DNA of 62,546 bases from Acidobacteriota bacterium. GTDB taxonomy: Bacteria; Acidobacteriota; CAIWXX01. The translations under genes and the position numbers were made by a program. Every line of letters begins with the position of its first letter. The stretch's first letter is position 1. A model generated the notes under the pieces. The model had not been told where the DNA came from, did no database searches, and saw only the letters and a list, made by a program, of their open reading frames with translations. The DNA is taken from the NCBI GenBank assembly GCA_016191015.1, contig JACPPM010000133.1:1-62546 (forward strand). Reading direction: 5' to 3'. Shown here piece by piece: positions 25,298-33,921 of the stretch.

Positions 25298-26765
25298 ACC
25301 CGTGTCGGTGGAGAAAAGCGACGAAGCGTCCGTAGTCATCGCCCGATAGATTGAAATAGGAGGCCAGAAGGCTGAGCTGTCCGCCCGAGCTTTCAAAAGC
25401 CTTTTCCAGAATGAGGGAGACATCCGTGCGCGTCAGCTCCCGGCGTTTGAACGGCATGTAGACTGCATCCCAGAAGGTGCGCCCGCGAGATCGGACTTCG
25501 AAGATGATCTGCTCGGTGCGATCGAGGGCAGGCCGCTCAGCGTGGTCGAACTGCAGATCCGATGCCTCGATCATGTCGCCGTTCGCCATGACACTTGCTC
25601 GTTTCAGTACGTTCTCCAGCTCGCGAACATTGCCATGCCATGGGTGCGCTTCGAGCTTTGCAATCGCGCCCCCGGCAAGGCGCTTGGCAGGAAATCCGTT
25701 GCGTTTCGCGAAGAACCACAGAATGTACGTGGCGAGATCGGATATATCCCCCTGACGCTCTCGAAGGGGTAGAATGTGCAAGCGGAAGACGCTGAGACGG
25801 TAGTAGAGATCGGCTCTGAAGTGCCCTGAAGGAGAGGCGCTCAGAAGGTCCTTGTGCGTCGCAGAGACGAGGCGGATGTCGACGCGGGTGGATCGCTGGT
25901 CGCCCAGCCGTCTCACTTCGCCGGTCATCAGTGTGCGGAGAAGCAGGGTCTGCAGCTCGTGGCTCATATCGCCGACTTCGTCCAGAAAAAGCGTGCCACC
26001 GTCAGCTTCCTGGCAACATCCGTTCTTGTCCAGGATCGCGCCCGTAAAGGCTCCGCGACGATGGCCGAAGAATTCGTCCAGTAACAGATTCTCGCTCGGC
26101 GCCGCTCCGCAATTCACCGAGACGAACGGACCGGTGCGGCGGGGGCTGAGGGCGTGGAGCGCCATTGCGAAGATCTCTTTTCCCGAGCCGCTTTCCCCGG
26201 TGATCAACACAGGCTCGTTCAGCCGCGCAAGACGCTCGACCTCCTCCTGCAGATGAAACATCCTCGGGTGACGGCCGATGATCACAAGCTGTCGGCCATA
26301 TGCCTCCAACCCCTGCTCGATCTCGTGGCGGTGCAAGTAGTAGCCGGCCAGCCGGGCGAGGTCCGCAAGCCGTGGATCTTCTCGTCCTCCTGCCGGGGCG
26401 ATGAGGAAACCGACGGGGCGCTCCAGGATCGGGCAGGAGATGATCCGCATCTCCGCGTGCGCCTGAAGAAGGCGCGCCGCCTCCCCATCCCCGAACTTCG
26501 CCGTCGAGATCGTCTCGTGACCCGTCCCCTTCCAAATCGTGGCCGCGACATCTTTCGAGATGCTCTCCCGGCCGCCCCTCCCTTCGATCCGGGCGACCAG
26601 CAGAGCCGAAGAGGGTACATAGCAACCAACGGGACCCTCCCCTGCAACGTGCTCCATTATTCTGAGCAAAACACCAAGGAAGCGATCGAGCGGATACAGC
26701 TCGAGGAGATCCGGGAAGGCGGAAATCAACGGGAGGATATCGTCTTCCTGTCCCCCCACTGCCAT
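25284..26765 (-). CDS. Sigma-54 dependent transcription activator without a receiver domain
   Basis: Bacterial enhancer-binding protein of 493 residues from ATG 26765. Residues 1 to about 160 are a variable sensor region resembling a GAF fold. The AAA+ domain follows: Walker A GESGSGKE, the sigma-54 contact GAFTGA, Walker B GGTLFLDEVGD, and R-finger region FRADLYYRLSVF. The C-terminus is a helical Fis-like region (ILEKAFESSGGQLSLLASYFNLSG) that is rather divergent. The gene is convergent with the lone receiver and lies 332 bp downstream of the ATPase-less propeller sensor. Targets are unknown. Confidence 0.93.
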   Translation of the reverse strand: MAVGGQEDDILPLISAFPDLLELYPLDRFLGVLLRIMEHVAGEGPVGCYVPSSALLVARIEGRGGRESISKDVAATIWKGTGHETISTAKFGDGEAARLLQAHAEMRIISCPILERPVGFLIAPAGGREDPRLADLARLAGYYLHRHEIEQGLEAYGRQLVIIGRHPRMFHLQEEVERLARLNEPVLITGESGSGKEIFAMALHALSPRRTGPFVSVNCGAAPSENLLLDEFFGHRRGAFTGAILDKNGCCQEADGGTLFLDEVGDMSHELQTLLLRTLMTGEVRRLGDQRSTRVDIRLVSATHKDLLSASPSGHFRADLYYRLSVFRLHILPLRERQGDISDLATYILWFFAKRNGFPAKRLAGGAIAKLEAHPWHGNVRELENVLKRASVMANGDMIEASDLQFDHAERPALDRTEQIIFEVRSRGRTFWDAVYMPFKRRELTRTDVSLILEKAFESSGGQLSLLASYFNLSGDDYGRFVAFLHRHGFRPH

Positions 26766-27097
26766 CTTGCCTTCTACTATACTACGATCGCGGCGTACCT
26801 GCTGCGGCATATCGGCGAGCCCGCGTCACGTCTCGGTGAAGTGGACCGTGTGCTCGTCCCTGAACCAGATGCAGGCGAGTCCCCTTCCGGTTCAACGCAA
26901 AGACTCAAGGAGGTAGCGCCTCTAAGATCGGTCCAGAGGTTCTGTGTGTCGTCGCGTCAGAAAGGGGCGCGAGCAGAGCCGCGACGACCCGCGCGTACGG
27001 AAACCCTCTCTCGAAAACGCTACTCGCGACCCTCGTCGCGGGAGGACATCATCCTGGTTCTATCGAACTTCGGTGTCCAACCTCAGGCGGCCCCGTG
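26766..27097. other. Intergenic region upstream of the sigma-54 activator
   Basis: 332 bp with no gene. I looked on the minus strand for a missing kinase ATPase domain continuing from the sensor gene and found none. Weak inverted pieces occur near 26980-27050 (CGCGACGACC..., CTCGTCGCGGG). Confidence 0.6.
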
Positions 27098-29719
27098 TCA
27101 CGTCGGCTCTCCCGTGACGTCCATCATCGTGTCGTGAGTCGCATAAGGAGCTGTCCGATACGTACCTCGAGACTGAATCTTTTCGAGCTTCTGGAAGAGC
27201 CCGACCACCCGGTTCACGCCGGCGTACGCCTCCTCCAGTGGTTTCCTCAGCTCATCATCCGTCACCAGGAGTGCCAGGAGATCCAAACGGGCGGTCACGA
27301 CTTGGAGTGGCTGGCGGGCCTCGTGAAGCAGTCCGAGAGTAACCTGGGTGATGACCTGAGCCCGCTCCTTCTCTCTCCTGAGCTGCACGGAGTGGCGGAG
27401 GCGCGAGAGGGAGTAGACCGCGGCCATCAGGGCGAGGACGACCGTGAAACGAAACCACCACGTGCTCCAAACTGGTTTGGTGACCTCGAACCTGAATTCC
27501 GACGAAGTCCGGCTCCACAGATCGTCATCATTGCACGCCACAACTTCGAATGTGTAGGTGCCTGGAGGGAGGTAGTTGTAGTAGGCCGTCCTGCGCGTCC
27601 CGGCCGAGATCCAGTCTCTACTCAGTCCTACGAGCCTGTACTTGAACCGGACCCTGCCAGGGACTTGAAAACTGAGGCCGGTATAGTCGAACTCCATGTT
27701 CTTGGGGCCCGGAGGAAGGCGCGGATACGAGCCGCGCGCGATGGGTTCGCCATCCACCGTGACCTGCTCGATTCTGACCGGGGGGGGCACTCCATTTGAT
27801 CGGATGTGTTCGGGATCTATCATTGCCAATCCCTTCGTGGTGGGGAACCACAGCTTCCCATCGCGGGATCTCCATCCGGTGGGCTGGACGCCTCCGTTGC
27901 ACTCATTGCTCCTCAGCCCGTCGGCCTTTGTGTAAAGGCGGCATGTCACCGAGCCCGCTCTGCCGTCGGCGACGTCGTTCAGCTCCTTCTTGCGCACCTC
28001 GAGCACACCTCGGTTGGTGCTCATCCAGAAGCTGCCGCGCGAGTCATCGAGTATTCGGAAGATGGACTCGTCCGCGAGCCCTTCGCGTGCCGTGATCGCC
28101 GCAAGCTTGCCATTTCTCAACCGGTTCAGGCCTCCCCTCGTGCCGACCCAGATCGACCCCTCATCGTCATCCTCGATTGCATAGACCACGTTGTTCGTCA
28201 GGCCATCTTTCACGGTGTAGCTCGTGAAGCCCTTGCCGTCGAAGCGACTCAGGCCCGCCGTCGTGCCCAGCCACAGCACCCCTCGCCGGTCCTCGTGGAT
28301 CGCGGTTACCACGTCATTGATGAGTCCATCCCGCGAACTGTAACCGGTGAAGGTATCGTCCCTGTAGAGTGCAACCCCACCACCCGCGGTCCCCACCCAG
28401 AGCTCGCCTGTGCGGGTCCCGGAGATCGAACTGATTGTTTCGTGGGGAAGCCCGTCTTTCCGGTGGAAGACGGTGAAGCGGCCATCGTGGAAACGGTTCA
28501 GACCTCCACTCCTGGTACCGATCCAGAGGTCCCCGTGGCTGTCCTCGGCCAGTGAAATAACGAAGTCGGACGAGAGTCCGTCCGCTGTGGTGTACGTCCT
28601 CACTACATGCCCGTCCTTCAGCATTTGGAGCCCGCCGCCGTGGACCGCCACCCAGAGATTTCCGCGTCGATCTTCGAGAACCGCCAGCACCATCCCCTCA
28701 GCAAGCCCCTCCGGCGGACCGATACAGGTGATTTTCGTATCCCTCAGCCGGGCAAGACCTCCCGCATAACTCCCCACCCACACGCCTCCCTCGCGATCCT
28801 CAGCGAGGGCCAGGACCAAATTGTCTGGCAGCCCGGAGCTCGTCGAGAGAACGTCGAACACCCCTCCTCGGTATCGGTTCAGCCCGGCGACCGTGCCGAC
28901 CCAGAGATTCCCATCCCGGTCCTCGCGGATCGAGCTGACCGAATTGTCGGAGAGCCCTTGCTTGGTCGTGTAGACGCTGACGGAACCGTCCTTCAGATGC
29001 ACCAGGCCTCCACCCAGAGTCCCCACCCAGATCGACCCCCGTTGGCCCGCATAGACTGTTCGGATCGCACCGGTGCCGAGAGGTTCCTCTCCAGTGAATC
29101 GGGAGAACTGTCCCCCGCTCAGGCGCGTGAGCCCCGACTTAGTCCCGATCCAGAGGGTGCCGTCGCTATCCAAGGCAAGGCACGAGATGGTGTCCGAAGA
29201 GAGCCCGTCTCGCGTCGTGTAGATGTTGAATTTTCCGTTCTCAAGATGGTGCAGCCCACCACCGCTCGTTCCAACCCAGAGACCTCCGTGGCCATCAGCG
29301 CAGATCGCGCCGACGCGATCACTGCTCATTCCATCCGGCGTCCCGTACACTCGAAACTGCCCCTTCTCAACCCTCAGAAGCCCACCACCGTCAGTCCCGA
29401 ACCACAGCACCCCTTCGGCGTCCTCGAACAGCGCCGAGACGAAATTGTTGGTCATCTCGTGCACGGTTTCCTTCGAGAAGATCGTGAACCTGACTCCGTC
29501 GAACCGGACCAGACCCATCTCGGTGCCCAGCCAGACGTAGCCGTCCCGCGTCTGCAGGATCGATTGCACAAAGTTCTGAGGGAGTCCATGGTCGGTTTGC
29601 CAGACGTCCAACCCGTACTGAGTCAGAGCCTTGGTGGGATCTAGACCCACGGCGCTCCGCGCGCTGAAAAGCAGCGCCAAACCAAGTATTGAGACCGATC
29701 TCATTGGGATGGCTTTCAT
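27098..29719 (-). CDS. Propeller sensor with histidine domain but no ATPase domain
   Basis: An 873-residue membrane sensor. Signal-like start, then 13 two-component-regulator propeller blades, each ending in W(V/I)GTxxGGLxRL-type motifs, then a Y_Y_Y domain (FDYTGLSFQVPGRVRFKYRL, YNYLPPGTYTFEVVACN). One membrane helix (WWFRFTVVLALMAAVYSL) leads to an HisKA-like helix with H799 in LLHEARQPLQVV. The protein ends 75 residues after that histidine; there is no N, G1 or G2 box. GAAGGAG precedes the ATG. It could be a phosphotransfer or dead sensor partner. Blades give repeats of about 120 bp in the DNA. Confidence 0.93.
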   Translation of the reverse strand: MKAIPMRSVSILGLALLFSARSAVGLDPTKALTQYGLDVWQTDHGLPQNFVQSILQTRDGYVWLGTEMGLVRFDGVRFTIFSKETVHEMTNNFVSALFEDAEGVLWFGTDGGGLLRVEKGQFRVYGTPDGMSSDRVGAICADGHGGLWVGTSGGGLHHLENGKFNIYTTRDGLSSDTISCLALDSDGTLWIGTKSGLTRLSGGQFSRFTGEEPLGTGAIRTVYAGQRGSIWVGTLGGGLVHLKDGSVSVYTTKQGLSDNSVSSIREDRDGNLWVGTVAGLNRYRGGVFDVLSTSSGLPDNLVLALAEDREGGVWVGSYAGGLARLRDTKITCIGPPEGLAEGMVLAVLEDRRGNLWVAVHGGGLQMLKDGHVVRTYTTADGLSSDFVISLAEDSHGDLWIGTRSGGLNRFHDGRFTVFHRKDGLPHETISSISGTRTGELWVGTAGGGVALYRDDTFTGYSSRDGLINDVVTAIHEDRRGVLWLGTTAGLSRFDGKGFTSYTVKDGLTNNVVYAIEDDDEGSIWVGTRGGLNRLRNGKLAAITAREGLADESIFRILDDSRGSFWMSTNRGVLEVRKKELNDVADGRAGSVTCRLYTKADGLRSNECNGGVQPTGWRSRDGKLWFPTTKGLAMIDPEHIRSNGVPPPVRIEQVTVDGEPIARGSYPRLPPGPKNMEFDYTGLSFQVPGRVRFKYRLVGLSRDWISAGTRRTAYYNYLPPGTYTFEVVACNDDDLWSRTSSEFRFEVTKPVWSTWWFRFTVVLALMAAVYSLSRLRHSVQLRREKERAQVITQVTLGLLHEARQPLQVVTARLDLLALLVTDDELRKPLEEAYAGVNRVVGLFQKLEKIQSRGTYRTAPYATHDTMMDVTGEPT

Positions 29720-29967
29720 CGCAAGCTCCTTCGCCGAAGGGATTCGTTCCTGGATCATATCAAAAACGGCCGAGGTCATGCCCGGACCGGCGTGTCCAAG
29801 TCTGCGCCGTTCCTTTACCCCTCCGCGCGGCCCGGTCACGTCCGAGCCCTCCAGAGGCGCATCTCCACTCGGGACGCGGATGTGCGGACGGACGCCGGGC
29901 TTCTTGAGGAGCTCTTCGGCCGGGTGCCCGCGAGGCCGTAGCGCGCGCGGACACCCGGTCGATACTG

Positions 29968-31026
29968 CTAGTTCTCTGCGCACACCGAGCGATACTTGAC
30001 GAAATTGATCAAGCACTGCTCGTCGTTCGGGCAGAAATCATCATAGACCCCATAGAAACCGGCATCCGCGTACTCCTCCACGCACACCGGAAACGCGGCG
30101 CTGTCACACCACTCGAAGCCGCAGCCGTTGCTGCTGCATTCGGTATCGTTGTAGCTGCCGCACTGGGAATAGCGATAATGCTGGGCGCCAAAAATATGGC
30201 CGATCTCATGAGTCGTCGTCGGCTGATTGTCCCAATTCCAGCTCCAATTGCAGGACCACGGCGGTGAGAGCTCGATGATGGCCCAGCTTCCGGCAGCCCC
30301 ATACCCGTTGTGCCCCATCTCTCCGTTCCGGAAATAGACGTTGAATGTGTTCCCGGATCCGCCGATGGGGTTGCCGCTCCCACAGCCACTGAGATCACGC
30401 GTTCGGTAGACGCCGTTGATCTGCCATTGAACATCGATACCGAACCATGTGTTCCACCAGACTTCGCTCGAAATCGTCGCCATCGCGCTGTTCACGTAGT
30501 CTTTCAACGTGTAGTCGAGGTAGTACACGGGCACGCTCGGATCGCGGTAGATATTGATGTAGTACTTGTACGTGGTGGCCGCCACAGCCGCCGGAAGCGA
30601 CATTGGAGGCATCACGTTCTTCCGTCCCGCGATCGCTTGCTGAGCCACCGAATGAATGTACATGCGGTGCCCCTTGGTCTTTTCCAACGCGGTTGTCACT
30701 TCATTGAGGTCAGCCAATGTCATGGTGACGTCATCCGGGAGATCGCCCTCGAGCATGCCCTCATCACCGATCTGCACTTGATGCTTCTGCATGAGGCCGA
30801 AGAACTCGCGCTTCAGCAGTTCTTGCTCCTGCTTCAATCTTGCATAAGTCGGGTCCTTGCGGGCCGCCGTTCTATCGAAGCTAGCGTGTTGTGCCCGCAT
30901 CGCCAGTTGAGCGGTCAAGTACGCCTTCTGGATCTTCTCATGATCCTGGGACTGGGCGAGTGTCTGCGTTCCTCCGCCGAGAAACACCAAACCTGATAGG
31001 ACAATCCCCAATGTCCGCAATTTCAT
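29968..31026 (-). CDS. Secreted metzincin-type metalloprotease
   Basis: A 352-residue protein with signal peptide (LGIVLSGLVFLGGGTQTLA). A helical prodomain-like region of about 130 residues follows, then a reprolysin-like catalytic domain with the zinc motif HEIGHIFGAQH at residues 273-283 (three His and a Glu). The C-terminal part is rich in cysteine (about nine after the zinc site), suggesting disulphide bonds outside the cell. ATG 31026 has AGGAGG in front; the upstream in-frame ATG adds a stretch without a leader. Prodomain activation is inference. It stands upstream of the propeller sensor on the same strand, 248 bp apart. Confidence 0.9.
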   Translation of the reverse strand: MKLRTLGIVLSGLVFLGGGTQTLAQSQDHEKIQKAYLTAQLAMRAQHASFDRTAARKDPTYARLKQEQELLKREFFGLMQKHQVQIGDEGMLEGDLPDDVTMTLADLNEVTTALEKTKGHRMYIHSVAQQAIAGRKNVMPPMSLPAAVAATTYKYYINIYRDPSVPVYYLDYTLKDYVNSAMATISSEVWWNTWFGIDVQWQINGVYRTRDLSGCGSGNPIGGSGNTFNVYFRNGEMGHNGYGAAGSWAIIELSPPWSCNWSWNWDNQPTTTHEIGHIFGAQHYRYSQCGSYNDTECSSNGCGFEWCDSAAFPVCVEEYADAGFYGVYDDFCPNDEQCLINFVKYRSVCAEN

Positions 31027-31725
31027 CTGTTGCCTCCTAGTAGATTTCGTAATCCATGCGTGCAGGTATTCCCGATTCAATCGCACCGGTCGAGGGCACC
31101 TGCATTCCTCAATGTGTGTCGACGCAGGGGACCAACGCGTTGCACTCTATCCTCCCATGGTTGACCTCCAAGAGTGGCGTTCCAAGCCTCAGTGATGCTT
31201 GCGCTCGCGGCACGGGGCATTTGAAGTATGACTGGAGTGGATCGTCTGTTCGGCCCGATGGCGTTCTCATCCGAGTTTCGAACCGGTACCCCAGTTTCCT
31301 CCCTGCACCAGTGACGGATGCATAAGCGTTTCGTTCCGGCTGTTCGGTCGTTGCGATGAGCCTCTCTCCCTGAAAGCAACAACCATGCCGGGAGCGCCTG
31401 GCCCGAATTGGGCCCGAAACTCCTCATTCGAGCCGATACGAGCCGCGTGCACGATCAACCGCGCATACTGATACCGTATCGAGGATACGGTTTTCGTATC
31501 ACGCGGCGTAGCGAGGCGGCCAAGGCGGCCCTCGAAGCGGGCGAAGTGACCCGACGCGGGAGGTGAGGGTGCTTGATCATCGGTAGCCTCTCTTGGACAC
31601 GGCACCCTTGCCGGAGTCGAGCCCGCTACCTGTCTCCTGCTTAGCTTGGCCCGGCCGGCGAGCCGGCGGCGCTTGCATTCCTCGTCCCTTCGTCATAGAA
31701 GGTCGGGGAGGATTCCAGAGCCGAC
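31027..31725. other. Long intergenic region with GATAC half-site cluster
   Basis: 699 bp between divergent genes (metalloprotease and MFS transporter). I see no gene. The clearest element is at 31470-31500: GATAC, GTATC, GATAC and GTATC half-sites, including the perfect palindrome CCGTATC-GAG-GATACGG at 31474-31490. The word ACCGTATC also occurs at the pdxR promoter. Confidence 0.6.
31470..31500. promoter_or_regulatory. Candidate operator: paired GATAC/GTATC half-sites
   Basis: Perfect 7-bp inverted repeat CCGTATC / GATACGG around GAG, flanked by one more half-site on each side. It is 225 bp before the MFS-pxpA operon. The same 8-mer is present in the -35/-10 spacer of pdxR. Confidence 0.45.
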
Positions 31726-32943
31726 ATGCGCATCCAAGGCGTCTCCGTCACCGCCGAACAATGGAAGTCACTCCTCGCCGCCATGCTCGGCTGGGCGCTC
31801 GATGCCATGGATGTCATGTTGTACGCATTCGCGTTGACAGCCATCAAGTCCGAGTTCCACCTCAGCTCCGCGACCGCCGGCGCGCTCGCATCAGCCACGC
31901 TCCTCGCATCGGCCTTCGGAGGAATCTTCTTCGGGATGCTCGCCGACCGCATCGGCCGCGCGCGCGCCCTCATGTACTCCATCCTCGTCTACTCCATCTT
32001 CACCGGCTTGACCGCGACGGCCGGCAGCCTCCCGGAGCTCGTGCTCTGGCGGGCGATGGTCGGGATCGGGTTGGGCGGAGAGTGGTCCGCCGGATCGGTG
32101 CTTGTGTCGGAGACCTGGCCGCCCGAGCATCGCGGGAAGGCGATCGGACTGATGCAGTCGGGCTGGGCGATCGGCTACATCATGGCGGCGATACTCTCGG
32201 CGGCAATCATCCCGCGCTACGGATGGCGAGTGCTTTTCGTCGCGGGCATCCTGCCGGCTCTGCTGGCCGCCTGGGTCCGGAAGAACGTCGCCGAGCCGCG
32301 CGTCTGGATCGAGCGGTCTGCCGGCAAGCCCCAAATCAGGGATCTCGGCGCAGTGCTCCGCCGCCGCACCACGATCACCGCACTCCTGATGACGACGTGC
32401 GTTCTTTTCGCCTACTGGGGACTGTTCACCTGGGTTCCCGCGTTTCTGTCCTCACCGATCGAAGCCGGCGGAGCGGGTCTCACGGTTTTCAAATCCTCGA
32501 TGTGGATCATCCCGATGCAGATCGGGGCGTTTCTCGGTTACACGCTCTTCGGCCTGCTCTCCGACCGCCTCGGCCGGCGGCCGTCGTTCATCGGGTTCCT
32601 CGTCGTGGCTGCGGTCCTCGTGCCCGTCTACGGCCTCCTCGGACGCCACGAAACGACTCTGCTCATCCTCGGACCGCTCGTCGGATTCTTCGGCCACGGG
32701 TACTTCAGTGTCTTCGGGGCGATGTTGGCTGAGCTGTTCCCGACACGCGTCAGGGCCACCGCTCAGGGTCTCGTCTACAACTCGGGGCGTGCCGTGAGCG
32801 CTCTCGCACCCTACTCTATCGGGGCTCTGGCCGACGCCTGGGGCATCGGGAGCGCTCTCGCCGTCACCTCCGCTTTCTTCCTGGCCGGCGCAGGACTGAT
32901 GCTGTTACTGCCGGAGACGCGCGGCGCGGAGCTGGAACAGTGA
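31726..32943 (+). CDS. MFS transporter, sugar/organic acid-proton symporter type
   Basis: A 405-residue protein with 12 predicted membrane helices. The loop 2-3 motif is MLADRIGRARALM, and its repeat is LLSDRLGRRPSF. ATG 31726 follows GGGGAGGA. Its stop overlaps the pxpA GTG by four bases, so it is co-expressed with the pyroglutamate-cleaving subunit; import of 5-oxoproline or a related acid is therefore a good guess but not proven by sequence. It resembles the aromatic acid/proton symporter-like branch by eye. Confidence 0.92.
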   Translation: MRIQGVSVTAEQWKSLLAAMLGWALDAMDVMLYAFALTAIKSEFHLSSATAGALASATLLASAFGGIFFGMLADRIGRARALMYSILVYSIFTGLTATAGSLPELVLWRAMVGIGLGGEWSAGSVLVSETWPPEHRGKAIGLMQSGWAIGYIMAAILSAAIIPRYGWRVLFVAGILPALLAAWVRKNVAEPRVWIERSAGKPQIRDLGAVLRRRTTITALLMTTCVLFAYWGLFTWVPAFLSSPIEAGGAGLTVFKSSMWIIPMQIGAFLGYTLFGLLSDRLGRRPSFIGFLVVAAVLVPVYGLLGRHETTLLILGPLVGFFGHGYFSVFGAMLAELFPTRVRATAQGLVYNSGRAVSALAPYSIGALADAWGIGSALAVTSAFFLAGAGLMLLLPETRGAELEQ

Positions 32944-33704
32944 TCGCGATCGATCTCAACGCGGACGTGGGGGAAAGCACCGCGGCACTCGCGGACGGTT
33001 CCGAAGAGGCGCTCATCCAGCTCCTCACCTCTGTCAACATCGCGTGCGGCGCACATGCAGGGGACGCCCAAACGATGACGCTGGTCGTCGGGATTGCGAA
33101 GAGGCACCGCGTGGCGGTGGGGGCGCACCCCGGCTACCCCGACAAAGAAAACCTGGGCCGCGTAAAATTGCAGATGAGCAGCGAGGAGATCTCCGGCACT
33201 GTGCACGAACAGATCCGGCTACTGGCCGACATCGGACGCGCGTGCGGGATCAGCATTGGCCACGTGAAGCCACACGGCGCACTCTACAACATGGCCGCAC
33301 GCGATCCGGTGGTGGCCAGGGCGATCGCCGACGGCGTCGCACGCATGACCCGCAAGGTCATTCTGGTGGGCCTCGCTGGCTCGCTCATGCTGAAGGCCTG
33401 GGAGGATGTCGGGTTCGTGGTGGCGGCCGAAGCTTTTGCCGACAGAACGTACGAGCCGGATGGATCGTTGCGATCACGGCGCTTCGACAACGCCCTCATC
33501 ACCGACCCGCACGCCGCGGCCGAACAGGCAGCGCGCATTGTCCTTGGTGAGCACGTCATCGCATCGAACGGAAGCCGGGTCCCCATCAAGGCACAGACGA
33601 TCTGCATCCACGGCGACACACCCCGTGCCAGCGACATCGCCACGGCAGTCAGGCGGCGACTGCAGAATTCAGGTGTCGAGATCGCAGCACTCGATCCGAG
33701 GTAG
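32940..33704 (+). CDS. pxpA: 5-oxoprolinase subunit PxpA (LamB/YcsF family)
   Basis: The 254 residues start VIAIDLNADVGESTAALADG and contain the family signatures NIACGAHAGDAQTM, VGAHPGYPD, GHVKPHGALYNMAA, EAFADRTYEPDGSL and QTICIHGDTP. The GTG overlaps the MFS stop. PxpA needs PxpB and PxpC, which are encoded at 22747-24407, so the enzyme is split over two loci. Confidence 0.95.
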   Translation: MIAIDLNADVGESTAALADGSEEALIQLLTSVNIACGAHAGDAQTMTLVVGIAKRHRVAVGAHPGYPDKENLGRVKLQMSSEEISGTVHEQIRLLADIGRACGISIGHVKPHGALYNMAARDPVVARAIADGVARMTRKVILVGLAGSLMLKAWEDVGFVVAAEAFADRTYEPDGSLRSRRFDNALITDPHAAAEQAARIVLGEHVIASNGSRVPIKAQTICIHGDTPRASDIATAVRRRLQNSGVEIAALDPR

Positions 33705-33756
33705 ACCGAGCGCTGCGTGGGAATTGGACGCGGCCCTGCCAACCCAGCGGGGAAGC

Positions 33757-33785
33757 TTGACAGCGCGTCTTCATCCCCGTAGATT
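33757..33785 (+). promoter_or_regulatory. Promoter of the propeller histidine kinase
   Basis: TTGACA (33757-33762), 17-bp spacer, TAGATT (33780-33785). It has the same -35, spacing and -10 as the promoter at 16906. The leader to the GTG at 33922 is about 130 bases. Confidence 0.7.
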
Positions 33786-33921
33786 CACGGTATGTTTCCG
33801 TCCCGACCAGACCGACATTTGACGGGTTCATCCCACGGATGGCCCTTTCGGCTATGAGGTACTCCAATAGACAAATCTTTATAGCCCGCCACTGGACTCA
33901 GCCGGGCTATCCTCACAGTCC

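Noticed and set aside
26766-27097. Possible frameshifted ATPase domain of the propeller sensor
   Set aside because: I checked the minus strand in all frames for N, G1 and G2 motifs and saw none, so I treat the short form as real.
31568-32732. Plus-strand frame overlapping the MFS transporter with an extended N-terminus
   Set aside because: It is the shadow of the transporter in another frame, without hydrophobic helices.
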